64,000 nt of DNA from Nitrospira sp. (GCA_009594865.1 VOPT01000033.1:62001-126000); one strand, 5' to 3'; shown: positions 26,780 through 37,520, numbered from the stretch's first letter. Made by a program: numbers and translations. Notes: generated by a model not told the origin, from the letters alone.

Positions 26780-29700
26780 ATGGCTTCCTCGCCACCAGTT
26801 CCGGGCGACCGCCCGTCTTCGACGTCCGCCATCGCTCCACCGCTCGATGCCGCCATGGACGCGAACCTGCTGCTGCAGCGGGTCACGCTGCTCTATGACG
26901 GCATGCCTGCCGCTCTTGTGGCCGGACTCGGCTGTGCGCTTGCACTGGTCGTCGTCAATTGGGACGTGCTCCCGCACCACCAGCTGCTGGCCTGGCTGAC
27001 CTATCACATCATCCTCTCAAGCGGTCGCTACCTGCTGGCGAGATCATTCAGGGCCTCCAGGCCGACCGCAGCCACGATTCACCGCTGGCACCGGGCCTTT
27101 CTGACCGGGACCACCCTGGCCGGACTCGGATGGGGTGCGTCCGCGCTGATCCTCTTTCCCGAATCATCGCTCTCTCACCAGGTGTTTCTGGCCTTCGTTT
27201 TGGCAGGAGTTTCGGCTGGCGCCTCCTCCACGCTGTCGGCGCGCTTCGATGCGTTTCTCTCGTTTGCCCTTCCGACCTTGACGCCGCTCATTCTGCGCTT
27301 TTTCTTCCTCCATCATGAGCAAGCCTTGCCCATGGCGATCTGCACGCTGCTGTTTTCCCTGCTCATGCTCTACACCGCCTCCCGCACCTCGAACACCGTG
27401 CTCGAAACCCTCAGGTTGAAATATCACAACGCCCAGCTCGTGGATCAACTCGCCTCGCAATTGGAAGAGGGAGAACAAACGGCACTGCTCCTGAACGTCG
27501 ATTCCGAACACTATCGCTTTATCATGGAGTACGCGCAGGACATCATTTACCGAACGGACCGGAGCGGCCGGTTTACGTTCATCAATCCCGCAGTCATCCG
27601 CCTGCTGGGTTATCACGAGACCGAAATGCTCGGGCACCCCGCGCTGGACCTGGTGCATTCGAACTACCGCCGCCGCACCGAACATTTTTACATCCGCCAG
27701 TTTCTCCGCAAGACTCCCAGCACCTATTACGAATTCCCGCTGCTCACCAAAGCGCAGCAGACCTTGTGGGTGGGGCAACACGTGCAGTTGCTGCTTCGGG
27801 ACCAGGAGGTCATCGGATTCCAAGCCGTGATGCGGGATATCTCGGCTCGCAAAGAAACCGAAGCAGCCTTGCGCTTCAGCCAGGACCGATACCGGGCGCT
27901 GTTTGAGAGCAGTCCCGAAATGTTGTTGACCGTCGATGCAGAAGGCAGATTACTCACGGTGAATGCCACCGCCACGGCAGAATTGGGCTACAGCGCCGAG
28001 GAGTTGATCGGACAGCCGATTTCACTGATCGTTCATGCCGACGACCGCCCGGCCGTGCAGCAACATTTCACAGACTGTCTGCTGCGACCCGGACACGTGC
28101 TTCGCGGGGAATTCCGAAAACTCCGCAAAGGCGGGAGCCCGCTGTGGGTACGAGAAGCCTCCCGGGCCGTGCGCAACCCGAACGGGCAGTTCGACATTTT
28201 GATCGTGTGCGAAAACGTCACCGAACGGAAAGGGATGGAAGACGCCCTGACCCACACGCGCCAGCTCTTGGAGTCCATCGTGGAACATATTCCGCATATG
28301 GTCTTCCTGAAAGACGCCAAGGAGCTGCGCTTCGCCCAGTTCAATAAAGCCGGCGAACAACTCATCGGCCTGCCACGGGAAGCACTCCTGGGGAAAAACG
28401 ACTTCGACCTCTTCCCTCGTGAACAGGCGGAATTTTTTACCGCGAAGGATCGGGATGTGCTCACCGGCGGAGCCCTCCTGGACATTCCGGCCGAACCGAT
28501 CCAGACCAAAGATCATGGCCTGCGGTGGCTGCATACCAAAAAACTCGCCCTCTACGATCACACCGGCGTGCCTCGATATCTCCTCGGGATTTCCGAAGAC
28601 ATCACGGATCAGAAACAGCGGCAGGAAATTGAGCAACTCCGGTTGGGACAACTTGCCACGCAGCAGAACGTCCTCCATAAACTGGCGGAAGATCCGTCCA
28701 TTCACAGCGGGCACCCCCAACAGGCGTTTCCCGTCATGACCGAACATGCGGCCAGTACCTTCGCGGTTGAACGGGCGAGCATCTGGCTCTTCGACGGGAC
28801 CCAATCGGCCCTGGTGTTGCAGGACTTGTTCGAGGGCACCCCCAAACGCCATAGCCAGGGAACCATCCTTTCCATCAACGAGTATCCGGCCTATCTTCGC
28901 GCCCTTGAAACAGAGCCCTATTCTCTGGCCGCCCATGCGGCCCAGACCGATCCGCGCACACGTGAACTGACCCCGTCGTATCTCACCCCGCTCGGCATCG
29001 TGTCCATGCTGGACGCACCCATTCGCCGCCATGGACGGGTGGTCGGAGTCCTATGCCTCGAACATACCGGCCCGCCGAAGACCTGGACCCGCGAGGAAGA
29101 AGCGTTCGCCGCCTCTCTCGCCGCCATGGCCACCCTGACCCTGGAAGCGGCCGACCGCCGGCAGGCGCAGGAGGCGCTGGAACAACATGTCCGCGAGCGC
29201 ACGGGCGAATTGCGACGCATGACCGCGCATCTCCAGACGATCATTGAAGAATCTCCCCTGGCGATGATCGAATTGGATCAAGCAGGCCGCGTCACGACCT
29301 GGAATGCCGCCGCCACGGCCCTCTTCGGGTGGACCAGAGAGGAGGTCCTTGGACAAAAACTCCCGTATGTACCACTCGGGCAAGAACGGGAGTCCGATGA
29401 GCTGTGGGCGTCGGTCATGAGCGGCAGCTCACCGCGGGGCCTCGAGCTTCGCCGGAAGCGAAAGGACGGCACCCTGATCGATGTGACCATGTGGGGGACG
29501 CTGGTGCAAGGTCCCGGCGGCCAGGCAACCGGGTCCATCGGCTTCTTCATCGATGTCACGGAACACAAACAACTGGAAGAACAGCTGCGGCAAGTCCATA
29601 AAATGGAAGGGATCGGCAGGTTGGCCGGCGGCGTCGCCCACGATTTCAACAATCTGCTCACGGTCATCAACGGATGCGCCACCCTCCTCCTGGAGCAGGT

Positions 29701-30724
29701 GCGCGCCGAAGATCCGCTGCATCGATCGCTGACTGAAATTCTGACCGCAGGCCAACGGGCGGCCGCCCTCACCAAGCAACTCCTCGCCTTCAGCCGGAGG
29801 CAGGTCCTCACGTTCCAGGTCTTCGATCTGAATGAGGCGCTGTCGTCGATCAGCTCCATGATTGAACGACTGATCGGCGAAGACATCGCCCTCGTGAGAG
29901 ACTTCACCTCTCAGCCCTGCATCATTCGCGCAGACCGGGGACAGTTTGATCAGGTCGTGCTGAATCTGGCCGTCAACGCCAAGGACGCCATGCCCCAGGG
30001 AGGCACGCTGACCATGGCGACGCGAACGGTGACCCTGACCGCAGATACGCCGGTGCCCCATCCCGCGATGCTTCCAGGACAGTACGTACACCTCTCGATT
30101 CGCGACTCCGGAGAGGGCATGGACCGGACCACCCTCTCGCATATTTTCGAACCGTTCTTCACCACGAAGGAGGAGGGCAAGGGCACCGGCCTGGGACTGG
30201 CCACGGTCTATGGCATCGTCAAACAAAGCCAGGGCTTCATCTTCGCCGACAGCACCCCCGGCGAGGGCGCCATCTTCGACATGTATTTTCCCTTGGCTCA
30301 GGCTCCATCCCCGGCCGCGGCACCGGCTACCCCGTCGCGACCTCACTGTGGCCGCGAAACTATTCTGCTGGTCGAGGATCAACAGGCCGTCCGCATGTTG
30401 CTCACGCATGCCCTCTCGGATTACGGGTATACCTTGATCGAGGCCTCCAGCGGGCAAGAGGCGCTTCGCCTGGTCGCCGCCGCCAAGACGCCCATCCATA
30501 TTCTGCTCACAGACGTCGTCATGCCGCAGATGACAGGCCCCGCGCTGGCCGAGCGCCTTCGCCAGCAATGGCCTCACCTCCGGGTGCTGTTTATGTCGGG
30601 GTATGCGGAAGGCAGTGTGTTGCCGACATTCCTGGCAGAACCGGGAACCGGCTTCATTCAAAAACCGTTTTTACCGACGGAGCTCGCCCAAAAACTTCGC
30701 GAACTGCTCGATTCCGACAAGTAG
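26780..30724 (+). CDS. Hybrid sensor histidine kinase (PAS/GAF, HisKA, receiver)
   Basis: A membrane-bound kinase of 1314 residues. It has about six N-terminal transmembrane helices (residues 35-195). Three PAS domains follow, at about 240-350 ([20 protein letters not shown]), 370-485 and 500-610, then a GAF domain at about 625-785 and a fourth PAS at 800-920. The kinase core has the phospho-acceptor His954 in [16 protein letters not shown] and the ATP site [10 protein letters not shown]...[14 protein letters not shown]-terminal receiver carries phospho-acceptor Asp1245 in [18 protein letters not shown] kinases like this often pass phosphate to a separate response regulator, and none is adjacent. 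ATG at 26780 is used; a TTG at 26771 is possible. Confidence 0.92.
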   Translation: MASSPPVPGDRPSSTSAIAPPLDAAMDANLLLQRVTLLYDGMPAALVAGLGCALALVVVNWDVLPHHQLLAWLTYHIILSSGRYLLARSFRASRPTAATIHRWHRAFLTGTTLAGLGWGASALILFPESSLSHQVFLAFVLAGVSAGASSTLSARFDAFLSFALPTLTPLILRFFFLHHEQALPMAICTLLFSLLMLYTASRTSNTVLETLRLKYHNAQLVDQLASQLEEGEQTALLLNVDSEHYRFIMEYAQDIIYRTDRSGRFTFINPAVIRLLGYHETEMLGHPALDLVHSNYRRRTEHFYIRQFLRKTPSTYYEFPLLTKAQQTLWVGQHVQLLLRDQEVIGFQAVMRDISARKETEAALRFSQDRYRALFESSPEMLLTVDAEGRLLTVNATATAELGYSAEELIGQPISLIVHADDRPAVQQHFTDCLLRPGHVLRGEFRKLRKGGSPLWVREASRAVRNPNGQFDILIVCENVTERKGMEDALTHTRQLLESIVEHIPHMVFLKDAKELRFAQFNKAGEQLIGLPREALLGKNDFDLFPREQAEFFTAKDRDVLTGGALLDIPAEPIQTKDHGLRWLHTKKLALYDHTGVPRYLLGISEDITDQKQRQEIEQLRLGQLATQQNVLHKLAEDPSIHSGHPQQAFPVMTEHAASTFAVERASIWLFDGTQSALVLQDLFEGTPKRHSQGTILSINEYPAYLRALETEPYSLAAHAAQTDPRTRELTPSYLTPLGIVSMLDAPIRRHGRVVGVLCLEHTGPPKTWTREEEAFAASLAAMATLTLEAADRRQAQEALEQHVRERTGELRRMTAHLQTIIEESPLAMIELDQAGRVTTWNAAATALFGWTREEVLGQKLPYVPLGQERESDELWASVMSGSSPRGLELRRKRKDGTLIDVTMWGTLVQGPGGQATGSIGFFIDVTEHKQLEEQLRQVHKMEGIGRLAGGVAHDFNNLLTVINGCATLLLEQVRAEDPLHRSLTEILTAGQRAAALTKQLLAFSRRQVLTFQVFDLNEALSSISSMIERLIGEDIALVRDFTSQPCIIRADRGQFDQVVLNLAVNAKDAMPQGGTLTMATRTVTLTADTPVPHPAMLPGQYVHLSIRDSGEGMDRTTLSHIFEPFFTTKEEGKGTGLGLATVYGIVKQSQGFIFADSTPGEGAIFDMYFPLAQAPSPAAAPATPSRPHCGRETILLVEDQQAVRMLLTHALSDYGYTLIEASSGQEALRLVAAAKTPIHILLTDVVMPQMTGPALAERLRQQWPHLRVLFMSGYAEGSVLPTFLAEPGTGFIQKPFLPTELAQKLRELLDSDK

Positions 30725-30768
30725 CCACCCGACGAATCTCACCGGTACGCAAAAGTCACGTCCGAGAA

Positions 30769-31455
30769 TCACCGGGGCAGGATCGACTCGAAATTTTCGA
30801 TGGAGTGAAATCGTGCGGAAGGAACCGGCGAGGCCTGAGAGCTTGACTTCGAGCGATGAAAGATCCGACCGATGCCAAATTGTTCGGCCGCCGCGAGACA
30901 TTGCTCGTCATCGTCGATGTACAGGGCTCGCGTCGGATCGAACCCGACCAGTTCCCGGCACGTCGGCCAATATTCCGATCGCATTTTCAGCCATCCCACT
31001 TCGAACGCGTCCACGATGCGATCGACCTGCCGGTGCAGACCGGTTTTCGCGGTTTTGACCTCAACGCCAGCCCGATGCGCGTTCGTGAGAATCGTCACTC
31101 GTTTTCCCAGCCGCCGCAAGGAGAGAAGAAACGCTTCGGCATCGGGGAGAAACCCGATCATGTGGTCGAGTTCGCGATGCAGCGCCACCACATCGATCTG
31201 AACTTGCTCGGTCCAATAGTGCAAATCGGTCCAGGCGAGTTCGCCCTCCACGGAACGGTACATGCTCATCAAGCGATCCCGGGCTTCCGGGAACGCCAAC
31301 GCATGTTTGGCCGCATACCGTCTGGGGAGTTCTTCTTCGAAAAAAAAGTTGTCGAAATGGCGGTCCAGGAGTGTGCCGTCCATATCGAGCAGGACATCGT
31401 CGATGTGACTCCAGTCGACGGGAGGAGGAGTCGGATCCGGGCGGTGCTGTAGCAT
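30769..31455 (-). CDS. HAD hydrolase, GMP/IMP nucleotidase (YrfG) type
   Basis: About 228 residues. Motifs: LLDMDGTLLD (nucleophile), TNAHR (motif II), a lysine in the WLKMRSEYW region, and YIDDDEQCLAAAEQFG (motif III). WSHIDDVLLDMDGTLLDRHFDN is close to the YrfG pattern, which removes phosphate from GMP/IMP. The ATG at 31455 is preferred to the longer frame to 31530 because the conserved region starts just after it. It is convergent with the kinase and divergent from der. Confidence 0.78.
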   Translation of the reverse strand: MLQHRPDPTPPPVDWSHIDDVLLDMDGTLLDRHFDNFFFEEELPRRYAAKHALAFPEARDRLMSMYRSVEGELAWTDLHYWTEQVQIDVVALHRELDHMIGFLPDAEAFLLSLRRLGKRVTILTNAHRAGVEVKTAKTGLHRQVDRIVDAFEVGWLKMRSEYWPTCRELVGFDPTRALYIDDDEQCLAAAEQFGIGRIFHRSKSSSQASPVPSARFHSIENFESILPR

Positions 31456-31515
31456 CGGCCCAGTATAACGAAGACCGGCAGGATAAGACGAGTCATTGTG
31501 TTCAAGGAAATCTCT

Positions 31516-32910
31516 ATGATACGGTCGCACGCCATGTCACGCACAAAATCCGCTCGTGGTCCCGTCACACCGCTCTTCACGCTCGAAGGCGGTCGCTTGC
31601 CGATTATCGCCCTGGTCGGGCGACCCAATGTCGGCAAATCGACCCTCTTCAATCGTATTCTCGGCACGCGAGCCGCTATCGTCGACGATGTGCCGGGCGT
31701 GACGAGAGATCGCAACTATGCCGATACTGCCTATCGCAACCGCCATTTCAGGCTGGTCGATACAGGGGGACTCGACCCGACAGCCCATGAGGGCATGTTG
31801 TCGTTGATCCGGCAACAATCCCAACTTGCCATCGCGGAAGCCGACATTCTGGTCCTCGTCCTCGACGCTCGAGCCGGGCTCACGCCGCCCGACGAAGAGG
31901 TGGTCGCGACGTTACGCGGCTCCGACAAACCGGTGTTTTATGTGATCAACAAGGTCGATACACCGAAGGCCGATCCACTGGTCGCCGATTTCTATCGCCT
32001 CGGACAGGAGCACCTGTATCCGCTCTCAGCCGAACATGGCATCGGCGTGGCCGAATTACTCGATGACCTGTTTCCCCATATGGTTGACCCGCCGGGTGAA
32101 GAAACGCCGACGGCAATCCCCCGCATCGCCATCGTCGGGCGTCCAAACGTCGGGAAATCCACGTTGGTCAATTCAGTGCTTGGTGAAGCGCGAGTGGTCG
32201 TCAGCAACGTGCCTGGAACGACCCGTGATCCGGTGGACTCGATTGCGACCTTCAAGGATCGGCAATATGTCCTGACCGACACCGCCGGTATCCGCCGGCG
32301 AGGCCGTGTGGAGCGAGGGATCGAGGGGTATAGTGTGGCGCGCTCGCTCCGGGCCATCGGCCGGTCGGATGTCGCGGTGCTGCTGCTCGACGCGGAAGAA
32401 GGCGTGACGGAACAGGACACGAAGATTGCCGGGCTCATTCTCAAGCAGGGGCGCGCCTGCATTCTCGTCGTCAACAAGTGGGACCTCAAGTCCGACGACG
32501 TAGATGCTCGAGAAGCGTACAAGCAGGACCTCGAACGCCGCTTCCCCTTCCTCGCGTGGGCCCCGGTGCTCTTTATCTCGGCACTGGAGCAAGATTTCTT
32601 ACGAGGCCTCTTCGCCTTGATCGATCAAGTCTATTTCTCGTTCTGCAAACGTGTTCCGACCGGCGCGCTGAATCAGTTTTTCCAGGGACTGCTGGAAGAG
32701 CACCCATTGCCGGTTCGGAAGGGAAAACCAGCCAAAGCGAGCAAGTCGGCCTTTATGACGCAAGTGGCGACACGTCCACCTGCCTTCGCGTTATTTGTCG
32801 GGCACCCCGACAACATGACCCCGGCCTATCTTCGCTTTCTCGAGAACCAAATCCGGAAGGAATATCATTTTTCCGGCACGCCCATTCGCTTGATGATCCG
32901 CAAAAAATAA
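31516..32910 (+). CDS. der: Ribosome biogenesis GTPase Der
   Basis: About 464 residues with two tandem GTPase domains: GRPNVGKSTLFNR then NKVD, and GRPNVGKSTLVNS then NKWD. DTGG and DTAG G3 motifs are present, plus the C-terminal KH-like domain (LFVGHPDNMTPAYLRFLENQIR). It is essential in 50S subunit assembly. The start is taken at the ATG at 31516, which has AAGGAAA 7 nt upstream; GTG at 31498 and ATG at 31534 are alternatives. It is divergent from the HAD gene. Confidence 0.96.
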   Translation: MIRSHAMSRTKSARGPVTPLFTLEGGRLPIIALVGRPNVGKSTLFNRILGTRAAIVDDVPGVTRDRNYADTAYRNRHFRLVDTGGLDPTAHEGMLSLIRQQSQLAIAEADILVLVLDARAGLTPPDEEVVATLRGSDKPVFYVINKVDTPKADPLVADFYRLGQEHLYPLSAEHGIGVAELLDDLFPHMVDPPGEETPTAIPRIAIVGRPNVGKSTLVNSVLGEARVVVSNVPGTTRDPVDSIATFKDRQYVLTDTAGIRRRGRVERGIEGYSVARSLRAIGRSDVAVLLLDAEEGVTEQDTKIAGLILKQGRACILVVNKWDLKSDDVDAREAYKQDLERRFPFLAWAPVLFISALEQDFLRGLFALIDQVYFSFCKRVPTGALNQFFQGLLEEHPLPVRKGKPAKASKSAFMTQVATRPPAFALFVGHPDNMTPAYLRFLENQIRKEYHFSGTPIRLMIRKK

Positions 32911-33131
32911 CGCGCGGAAAGGCAGCCTCGCATCCCGTTTCAGAATAGCCTCCTTCGACATCACGAAGGCCTTTCAACTTGACTCATGCCCACCAGCATG
33001 TTATTCGCACAGGAGACGGTGTACGCCACGTACGATCCGGCAGAAACAGCTGCTCACGAGAGACGGCTGGTTTCTCCCCCGCTCAATCGACGTGAATCAT
33101 TCCAGACAGCCAGCACCATTCGATACACATT

Positions 33132-34190
33132 ATGGGACTCCTTGTGAATTCCGACCAACGATTCCGATTCATATCGTTCTCCTTGAGTGCCCTGCTCTTG
33201 GGGAGCATCCTGCCCGTAGCAGGTTGGGCCGAAACCGCCGCCCCGCTCATCGAACCGCCCTCGCTGGCTGAACCGGCCGACCCGGTGGAACCCGAGACGA
33301 TTCCGGTTGAGCCCGAAGCAATTCCAGTTGAGCCAGAACCGACCCAGACAGTCGCCACAGCTCCCGTTTCTCCCTCAGTGCACGTGTCCGGTTCAATCTG
33401 GAGATCCAAGCCGGGAATCGTCTTTCTGCAGACACCGATCGGTCCCCTCTCGCTGAGTTCCAAAACGACGCTGCGCGACGTCAAGAACTCACAAAAAATC
33501 ACGCTCTGGGTGCACGGCACCACCACGGTGATTGATATCCGCGAGAGGGGTGCCGACAAACTGGTGCATCGGTACGTGACGGCCATGCCCAATTTCACCT
33601 CCCCCGAGAAACAGACGGTAGCCCTCTGGACGCCGGACGGCGAACGATCCTTCGCGCTCGGCGGGCTGGCCGCGAAAATTGCCGGACGCTCAGATGAGCA
33701 ACCGTTTACCATCGAGGTCGATGGAAGCGGCACGGTGCGCGGCCTGCATGACGTGCAGTACGATCTGCAAGTGAATCAGGTTCCGCGTACGCCGTCCTCG
33801 GTGCATCTCCTTCTCAACGGCACGGTCTCGAAACTGAAGTCGAACTATGTGTTTCTGAAGACTCCGTTGGGCATCGTCACCGTCAGCGGGAAAACCGGCA
33901 TCCGTAACGCCAAAGTCGGACAGGAGATGTCGGTCTGGATTCAGGATCGGCATGTGGCGATCGACCTGTATCAAGACGGGATCTCAACTCCATCACGCCG
34001 GTTTCTCTCCGGCCCGCTGACCTATGCACCGGAAGGGCAAAGCGCATTGATCATGCAAAGCCCGGAAGGCGCGCAATCCATTCCCCTCGCGCAACGGCCG
34101 GCGGCCCTCTCGGCACTCAAGGAAGGCTTGCCGATCACCGTCGAGCTGGGTCGGCAGGGCGAATTGGTCGACGTCCGGCGTGTCAATTAA
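33132..34190 (+). CDS. Exported protein with two tandem related domains
   Basis: A 352-residue protein I do not recognise. A signal peptide (ending VAGWAE) is followed by a linker with repeats of PVEPE (about residues 50-72) and two copies of a domain of about 120 residues. Domain 1 (VFLQTPIGPLSLSSKTTLRD, ITLWVHG) and domain 2 (VFLKTPLGIVTVSGKTGIRN, MSVWIQD) align over their whole length, so they arose by duplication. Both look all-beta. It is likely periplasmic. There is no strong ribosome site at the ATG, so the exact start is uncertain. Confidence 0.6.
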   Translation: MGLLVNSDQRFRFISFSLSALLLGSILPVAGWAETAAPLIEPPSLAEPADPVEPETIPVEPEAIPVEPEPTQTVATAPVSPSVHVSGSIWRSKPGIVFLQTPIGPLSLSSKTTLRDVKNSQKITLWVHGTTTVIDIRERGADKLVHRYVTAMPNFTSPEKQTVALWTPDGERSFALGGLAAKIAGRSDEQPFTIEVDGSGTVRGLHDVQYDLQVNQVPRTPSSVHLLLNGTVSKLKSNYVFLKTPLGIVTVSGKTGIRNAKVGQEMSVWIQDRHVAIDLYQDGISTPSRRFLSGPLTYAPEGQSALIMQSPEGAQSIPLAQRPAALSALKEGLPITVELGRQGELVDVRRVN

Positions 34191-34228
34191 CGGTTCGCCG
34201 GCGACACCGGTCGCGCCGGCTCGCTCGC

Positions 34229-34258
34229 TTGACAGTCTCTGAACGCCACCCGTAGACT
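34229..34258 (+). promoter_or_regulatory. Possible promoter for the ECF sigma gene
   Basis: TTGACA (34229-34234), 18-bp spacer, TAGACT (34253-34258). Transcription would begin near 34265, only about 5 nt before the ATG at 34270, making the mRNA nearly leaderless unless translation starts further in. Confidence 0.4.
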
Positions 34259-34269
34259 CCCTTCCGCGT

Positions 34270-34902
34270 ATGGCATCACGGAAGAAAAGTCCGCCGGCCT
34301 CCCCTGATGGACACGGCCTATCCCCCTCCGCATCCGCTCCATTCGATCAGCTGTATCGAGACCATGTCGACGTCATGTACCGATTTGCCTATCGGCTGTG
34401 CGGCGAAGCCGAAGCGGCGAAAGACCTGGTCCAGGAAACATTTCTCAACGCCTATCGCGCTTATGATCGCTTTCGCGGGGATGCGCGGGTGTCGACCTGG
34501 CTGTATGCCATCGCGTCCCATGCCTGTCAGCGCATGCGGCGAAAGCGAAAAGGCGAGCCGGAGCGCGAGTTGTCCCTCACCGAATTCGTGCCGACCTCGG
34601 AAGGCGAGTTTGCATTGCAGATACCGATGGAGGGATTGAGCCCTCAGGAAGCCCTTGAAAACAAGGAACTGCGGGAAATTTTAGACCGGGCCATCGCCAA
34701 ATTGCCGCGGAAATACCGGATGGTCCTCGTCCTGCGCGACATGGAAGGGTTGAGCGCCAAAGAAGTCGGAGACATTCTCGGACTGAGCGAACGCGCCATC
34801 AAATCCAGACTGCATCGGGCCCGTCTGTTTGTCAGGAAAGAAATCAGCGGGAAAGGGGTCGCCGACGAATTTCACCGCGACATTGCCACTGTGGATCGAT
34901 AG
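34270..34902 (+). CDS. ECF RNA polymerase sigma factor (RpoE-like)
   Basis: A 210-residue sigma-70 family protein: region 2 in YRFAYRLCGEAEAAKDLVQETFLNAYRAYDRF and STWLYAIASHACQRMRR, region 4 in LPRKYRMVLVLRDMEGLSAKEVGDILGLSERAIKSRLHRAR. It is a clear RpoE-type group. It is followed by a zinc-finger anti-sigma gene and a cytochrome c gene on the same strand. This is distinct from the sigma factor at 9413-10030. Confidence 0.93.
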   Translation: MASRKKSPPASPDGHGLSPSASAPFDQLYRDHVDVMYRFAYRLCGEAEAAKDLVQETFLNAYRAYDRFRGDARVSTWLYAIASHACQRMRRKRKGEPERELSLTEFVPTSEGEFALQIPMEGLSPQEALENKELREILDRAIAKLPRKYRMVLVLRDMEGLSAKEVGDILGLSERAIKSRLHRARLFVRKEISGKGVADEFHRDIATVDR

Positions 34903-34925
34903 TTTGGTATAGTCAAAGAAGCAGT

Positions 34926-35231
34926 ATGACCATGGCGGACCGTGTACGCACATATCCAGGCACCCGCAAGCCCACCCCGCATCAGGGGCATCGGAAACGG
35001 AATTGCCTCAAAATCCTCGAACGTCTCTCGGCCTATCTGGACGATGAGCTGTCCGGCGAGATCTGCAAAGAAATTCGCGCGCACCTCGGCGATTGTCCGA
35101 ACTGCGAAATATTCCTCAATTCCCTTCGCCAAACCATTCGCCTCTGCCAGCATCGGCCCTCCCCATCCCTCTCAGAACAAGATCGTGCCGCCCTTCGACG
35201 CCAGATCTTAAAGGCCGCGGCGACGGTGTAG
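34926..35231 (+). CDS. Zinc-finger anti-sigma factor
   Basis: A 101-residue soluble protein with the zf-HC2 pattern LSAYLDDELS and the zinc-binding HLGDCPNCEIF (His-x3-Cys-x2-Cys). Such proteins bind and hold the sigma factor, often releasing it on redox change. There is no transmembrane helix, so it would be a cytoplasmic regulator. It sits 23 nt after the sigma stop; ATG at 34932 is an alternative start. Confidence 0.85.
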   Translation: MTMADRVRTYPGTRKPTPHQGHRKRNCLKILERLSAYLDDELSGEICKEIRAHLGDCPNCEIFLNSLRQTIRLCQHRPSPSLSEQDRAALRRQILKAAATV

Positions 35232-35239
35232 CCCCCGTG

Positions 35240-35722
35240 ATGCGTCAGACGCCCATCACGGCTGTGCATGAGCCGTCGGCAGCTGATTCCCCGACACATC
35301 CGTCCCGCGCACAGGTCCAGTCGGCCTCGCGGTTTCTTCGCGCAGGTGCCTACTGCCTGTTACTCATCATCGTGCCGATCTGTGGCGGCACCGCCGCCCT
35401 GCTCGCCCAACCCACTGACGGCCTGCCGCGCGGCCAGACACTCTATCGTGAACATTGTATGAATTGCCATGGCACCACCGGCAAGGGCGACGGCCCCAAG
35501 GCTCCGTTTCTGTCGCCACGTCCGGGGAATCTCATTTCCGCCGCCACCTCCGCCAAGACGGATACGGAACTGCTCCGGACCATTGCTCACGGCAAGCCCC
35601 GCACAGCCATGCCCGGCTGGAAAGATACGCTCCTCGATGAAGACCAACAAGCCGTGCTTCAATACATTCGCTCCCTGATTCAATTTTCCCGATCTCCGGC
35701 CGCCCCGCCCCCGGCCCCGTAA
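35240..35722 (+). CDS. Membrane-anchored c-type cytochrome
   Basis: A 160-residue protein with one N-terminal transmembrane helix (YCLLLIIVPICGGTAALL) and a single class I heme c domain: EHCMNCHG as the CxxCH site, and a distal methionine in RTAMPGWKD. The tail is Pro/Ala-rich. It probably carries electrons on the periplasmic side of the membrane. The ATG at 35240 lies 9 nt after the anti-sigma gene, so it is part of the sigma operon, which suggests the sigma factor responds to respiratory or redox conditions. Confidence 0.88.
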   Translation: MRQTPITAVHEPSAADSPTHPSRAQVQSASRFLRAGAYCLLLIIVPICGGTAALLAQPTDGLPRGQTLYREHCMNCHGTTGKGDGPKAPFLSPRPGNLISAATSAKTDTELLRTIAHGKPRTAMPGWKDTLLDEDQQAVLQYIRSLIQFSRSPAAPPPAP

Positions 35723-35810
35723 ACTCCTTCTATCCAAGCCGGACCTCTTTCGTCTGAAAAGAGCCGCGTGATAGAGTGACCTTCTTTTATCCTCATCGGA
35801 GGTCCTTCGT

Positions 35811-37520
35811 ATGATCCGCGGGAACCTGTTCCATACACGACAGACCATTGCCATCCTCACCCTGGCGCTGGCACTCGGCTCCTGGGCTGGAATCGCTGAA
35901 TCCGCGCCGGCCGTGGGCGGAAAGGGACATGCCAAAACCGGCGCCCCCAAAACCACACCGGCTATACAAACGGCTATACGGTATGCTGAAGCGCTCTCGC
36001 AGGGCGATCGCGTCACCGCGGGGCAATTGGACTTTGCCTGCCAGTACCGGCACCTCACCGCTTCACCGACCAAGGTCAAACAATTTGCGCCGAAGGATGA
36101 TCCGTCTTACGATGCGTGCTGGCAGAGCCTGACCGACGCCTATGCCCCCATGCTCACCAGGTCGGATATCGCCATGGATGTGATCTGGCCAAGCGCCGGT
36201 CCGCTGCTGTTCTTCGGCGATGACCTGCCCAGAGCGCCGGCCTCTGCCTTCGTGGCAGACGCGGTGGGAATTGCACCGCCGGGCAGCGGACTTCATGTCA
36301 CCGCCTTGAACAGTCGCACGATCCCGTCCGGGTCCTTCAAACTGGCGCGCACCGGCAAGGTCCTGGCGGCTCCGACCACCCTGGTCCAATTGTCTGTGCG
36401 ATATCAGGATCCGCTGACCTCGCCCGTGACCTATGCCGCGGGCAATGTGAAATGGACCAATACGATCAAGAAGCCTCGACGAGCGGTGAAATCCGTCACC
36501 CTGCAGTGGGTCGTCTTCAGCGGGCTGAAGCAACATGGCTTTCCGGGAGACACGGCGGTGTTCAATCTGCCAGTCCCCTCACAGCCGGAAGCTCCCGGCA
36601 TGATGGCAGAAAAAATTCCCTTCACGACCGAAACCAGCCGCGCGCTGCCTGACTCTTTGGCCTGGTGGGGACCAGACGACCAACCGGGCGTCTTGACCGC
36701 GGCGGCGGCACGGGCAGCCATCTTTCCAGACCTGCGCGACCGCGTCGCATTGCTGAACCGTGTGTTGATCATCGACCCCAAACAGCCCGATGCCCTCACG
36801 GTGCTGACTCGCCATCTCTACAGCGCGCTCCTGCGAGAGGCGAGAAGCAACCATCAGGTGCCGGTCAAAGACCCGGCGCTCGGCATCGTGCTGGATGAGT
36901 TTTATTGGAACATTTACGCGCAAGGCATGCGCCTGGACCTCTCCAACGGCATGGAAATGGGCGGCCTCTCCCAACCCACGCCGGCAGACTGGCTCTATCG
37001 CCTCATCCCGGCGCTTCAGACCCTGGCCGAAATCCGACCGGAGCAGCTCGACAACCGGTTTCGGCTCGGAATCGCCTACCGGTGGAACAACGATCAGATT
37101 CCGATGGTCGAAACCTTTGAAGCCCTGGTCAAAGATATTCCTGAGCACCGCAGAACACCCAAGGCCGAAGCCCTGCTTCAACTCGCCTGGTCTCGCATCA
37201 ACAAGGTGTCCTGGAACCGTATTTTGCATGACACGGAAACGCCGCGCGCCTATGCCAATGCCGAAGCCTCACTGGCGCTCGCCGAACTTCCCCTCGACAA
37301 GTTCCTCGCAGAATATGCCATGGCCTATACCATGATCTTTCTGCCCGACTATGGGGACAAGGCGAAAATGCTCCGCCACCTCACCGAAGCAAAACGCTGG
37401 TTCGATGAAGTGCCGGGGAAAACCGATGAGGCTTGGCGCTACTTCCTCCATACCGGCCTGCTCAAAGCGGTACTGGATGCTGATCCGATTTTTGCCCCCA
37501 TCCTGGCGACGGCTCCCTAG
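35811..37520 (+). CDS. Exported protein of unknown function
   Basis: A 569-residue protein with a signal peptide (AILTLALALGSWAG, cleavage near ESA). The first 290 residues have a mixed beta/alpha pattern with two cysteines, and the C-terminal half (about 300-560) is helical, with TPR-like stretches such as AKMLRHLTEAKRWFDEVPG. I do not recognise a family. GGAGG lies 8 nt upstream of the ATG. It is followed by a PEGA-domain lipoprotein gene. Confidence 0.6.
   Translation: MIRGNLFHTRQTIAILTLALALGSWAGIAESAPAVGGKGHAKTGAPKTTPAIQTAIRYAEALSQGDRVTAGQLDFACQYRHLTASPTKVKQFAPKDDPSYDACWQSLTDAYAPMLTRSDIAMDVIWPSAGPLLFFGDDLPRAPASAFVADAVGIAPPGSGLHVTALNSRTIPSGSFKLARTGKVLAAPTTLVQLSVRYQDPLTSPVTYAAGNVKWTNTIKKPRRAVKSVTLQWVVFSGLKQHGFPGDTAVFNLPVPSQPEAPGMMAEKIPFTTETSRALPDSLAWWGPDDQPGVLTAAAARAAIFPDLRDRVALLNRVLIIDPKQPDALTVLTRHLYSALLREARSNHQVPVKDPALGIVLDEFYWNIYAQGMRLDLSNGMEMGGLSQPTPADWLYRLIPALQTLAEIRPEQLDNRFRLGIAYRWNNDQIPMVETFEALVKDIPEHRRTPKAEALLQLAWSRINKVSWNRILHDTETPRAYANAEASLALAELPLDKFLAEYAMAYTMIFLPDYGDKAKMLRHLTEAKRWFDEVPGKTDEAWRYFLHTGLLKAVLDADPIFAPILATAP

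Noticed and set aside
34197-34220. GC-rich hairpin (GCCGGCG/CGCCGGC) after the two-domain exported protein, as a terminator
   Set aside because: There is no T-tract, and such short GC arms are common in this sequence.
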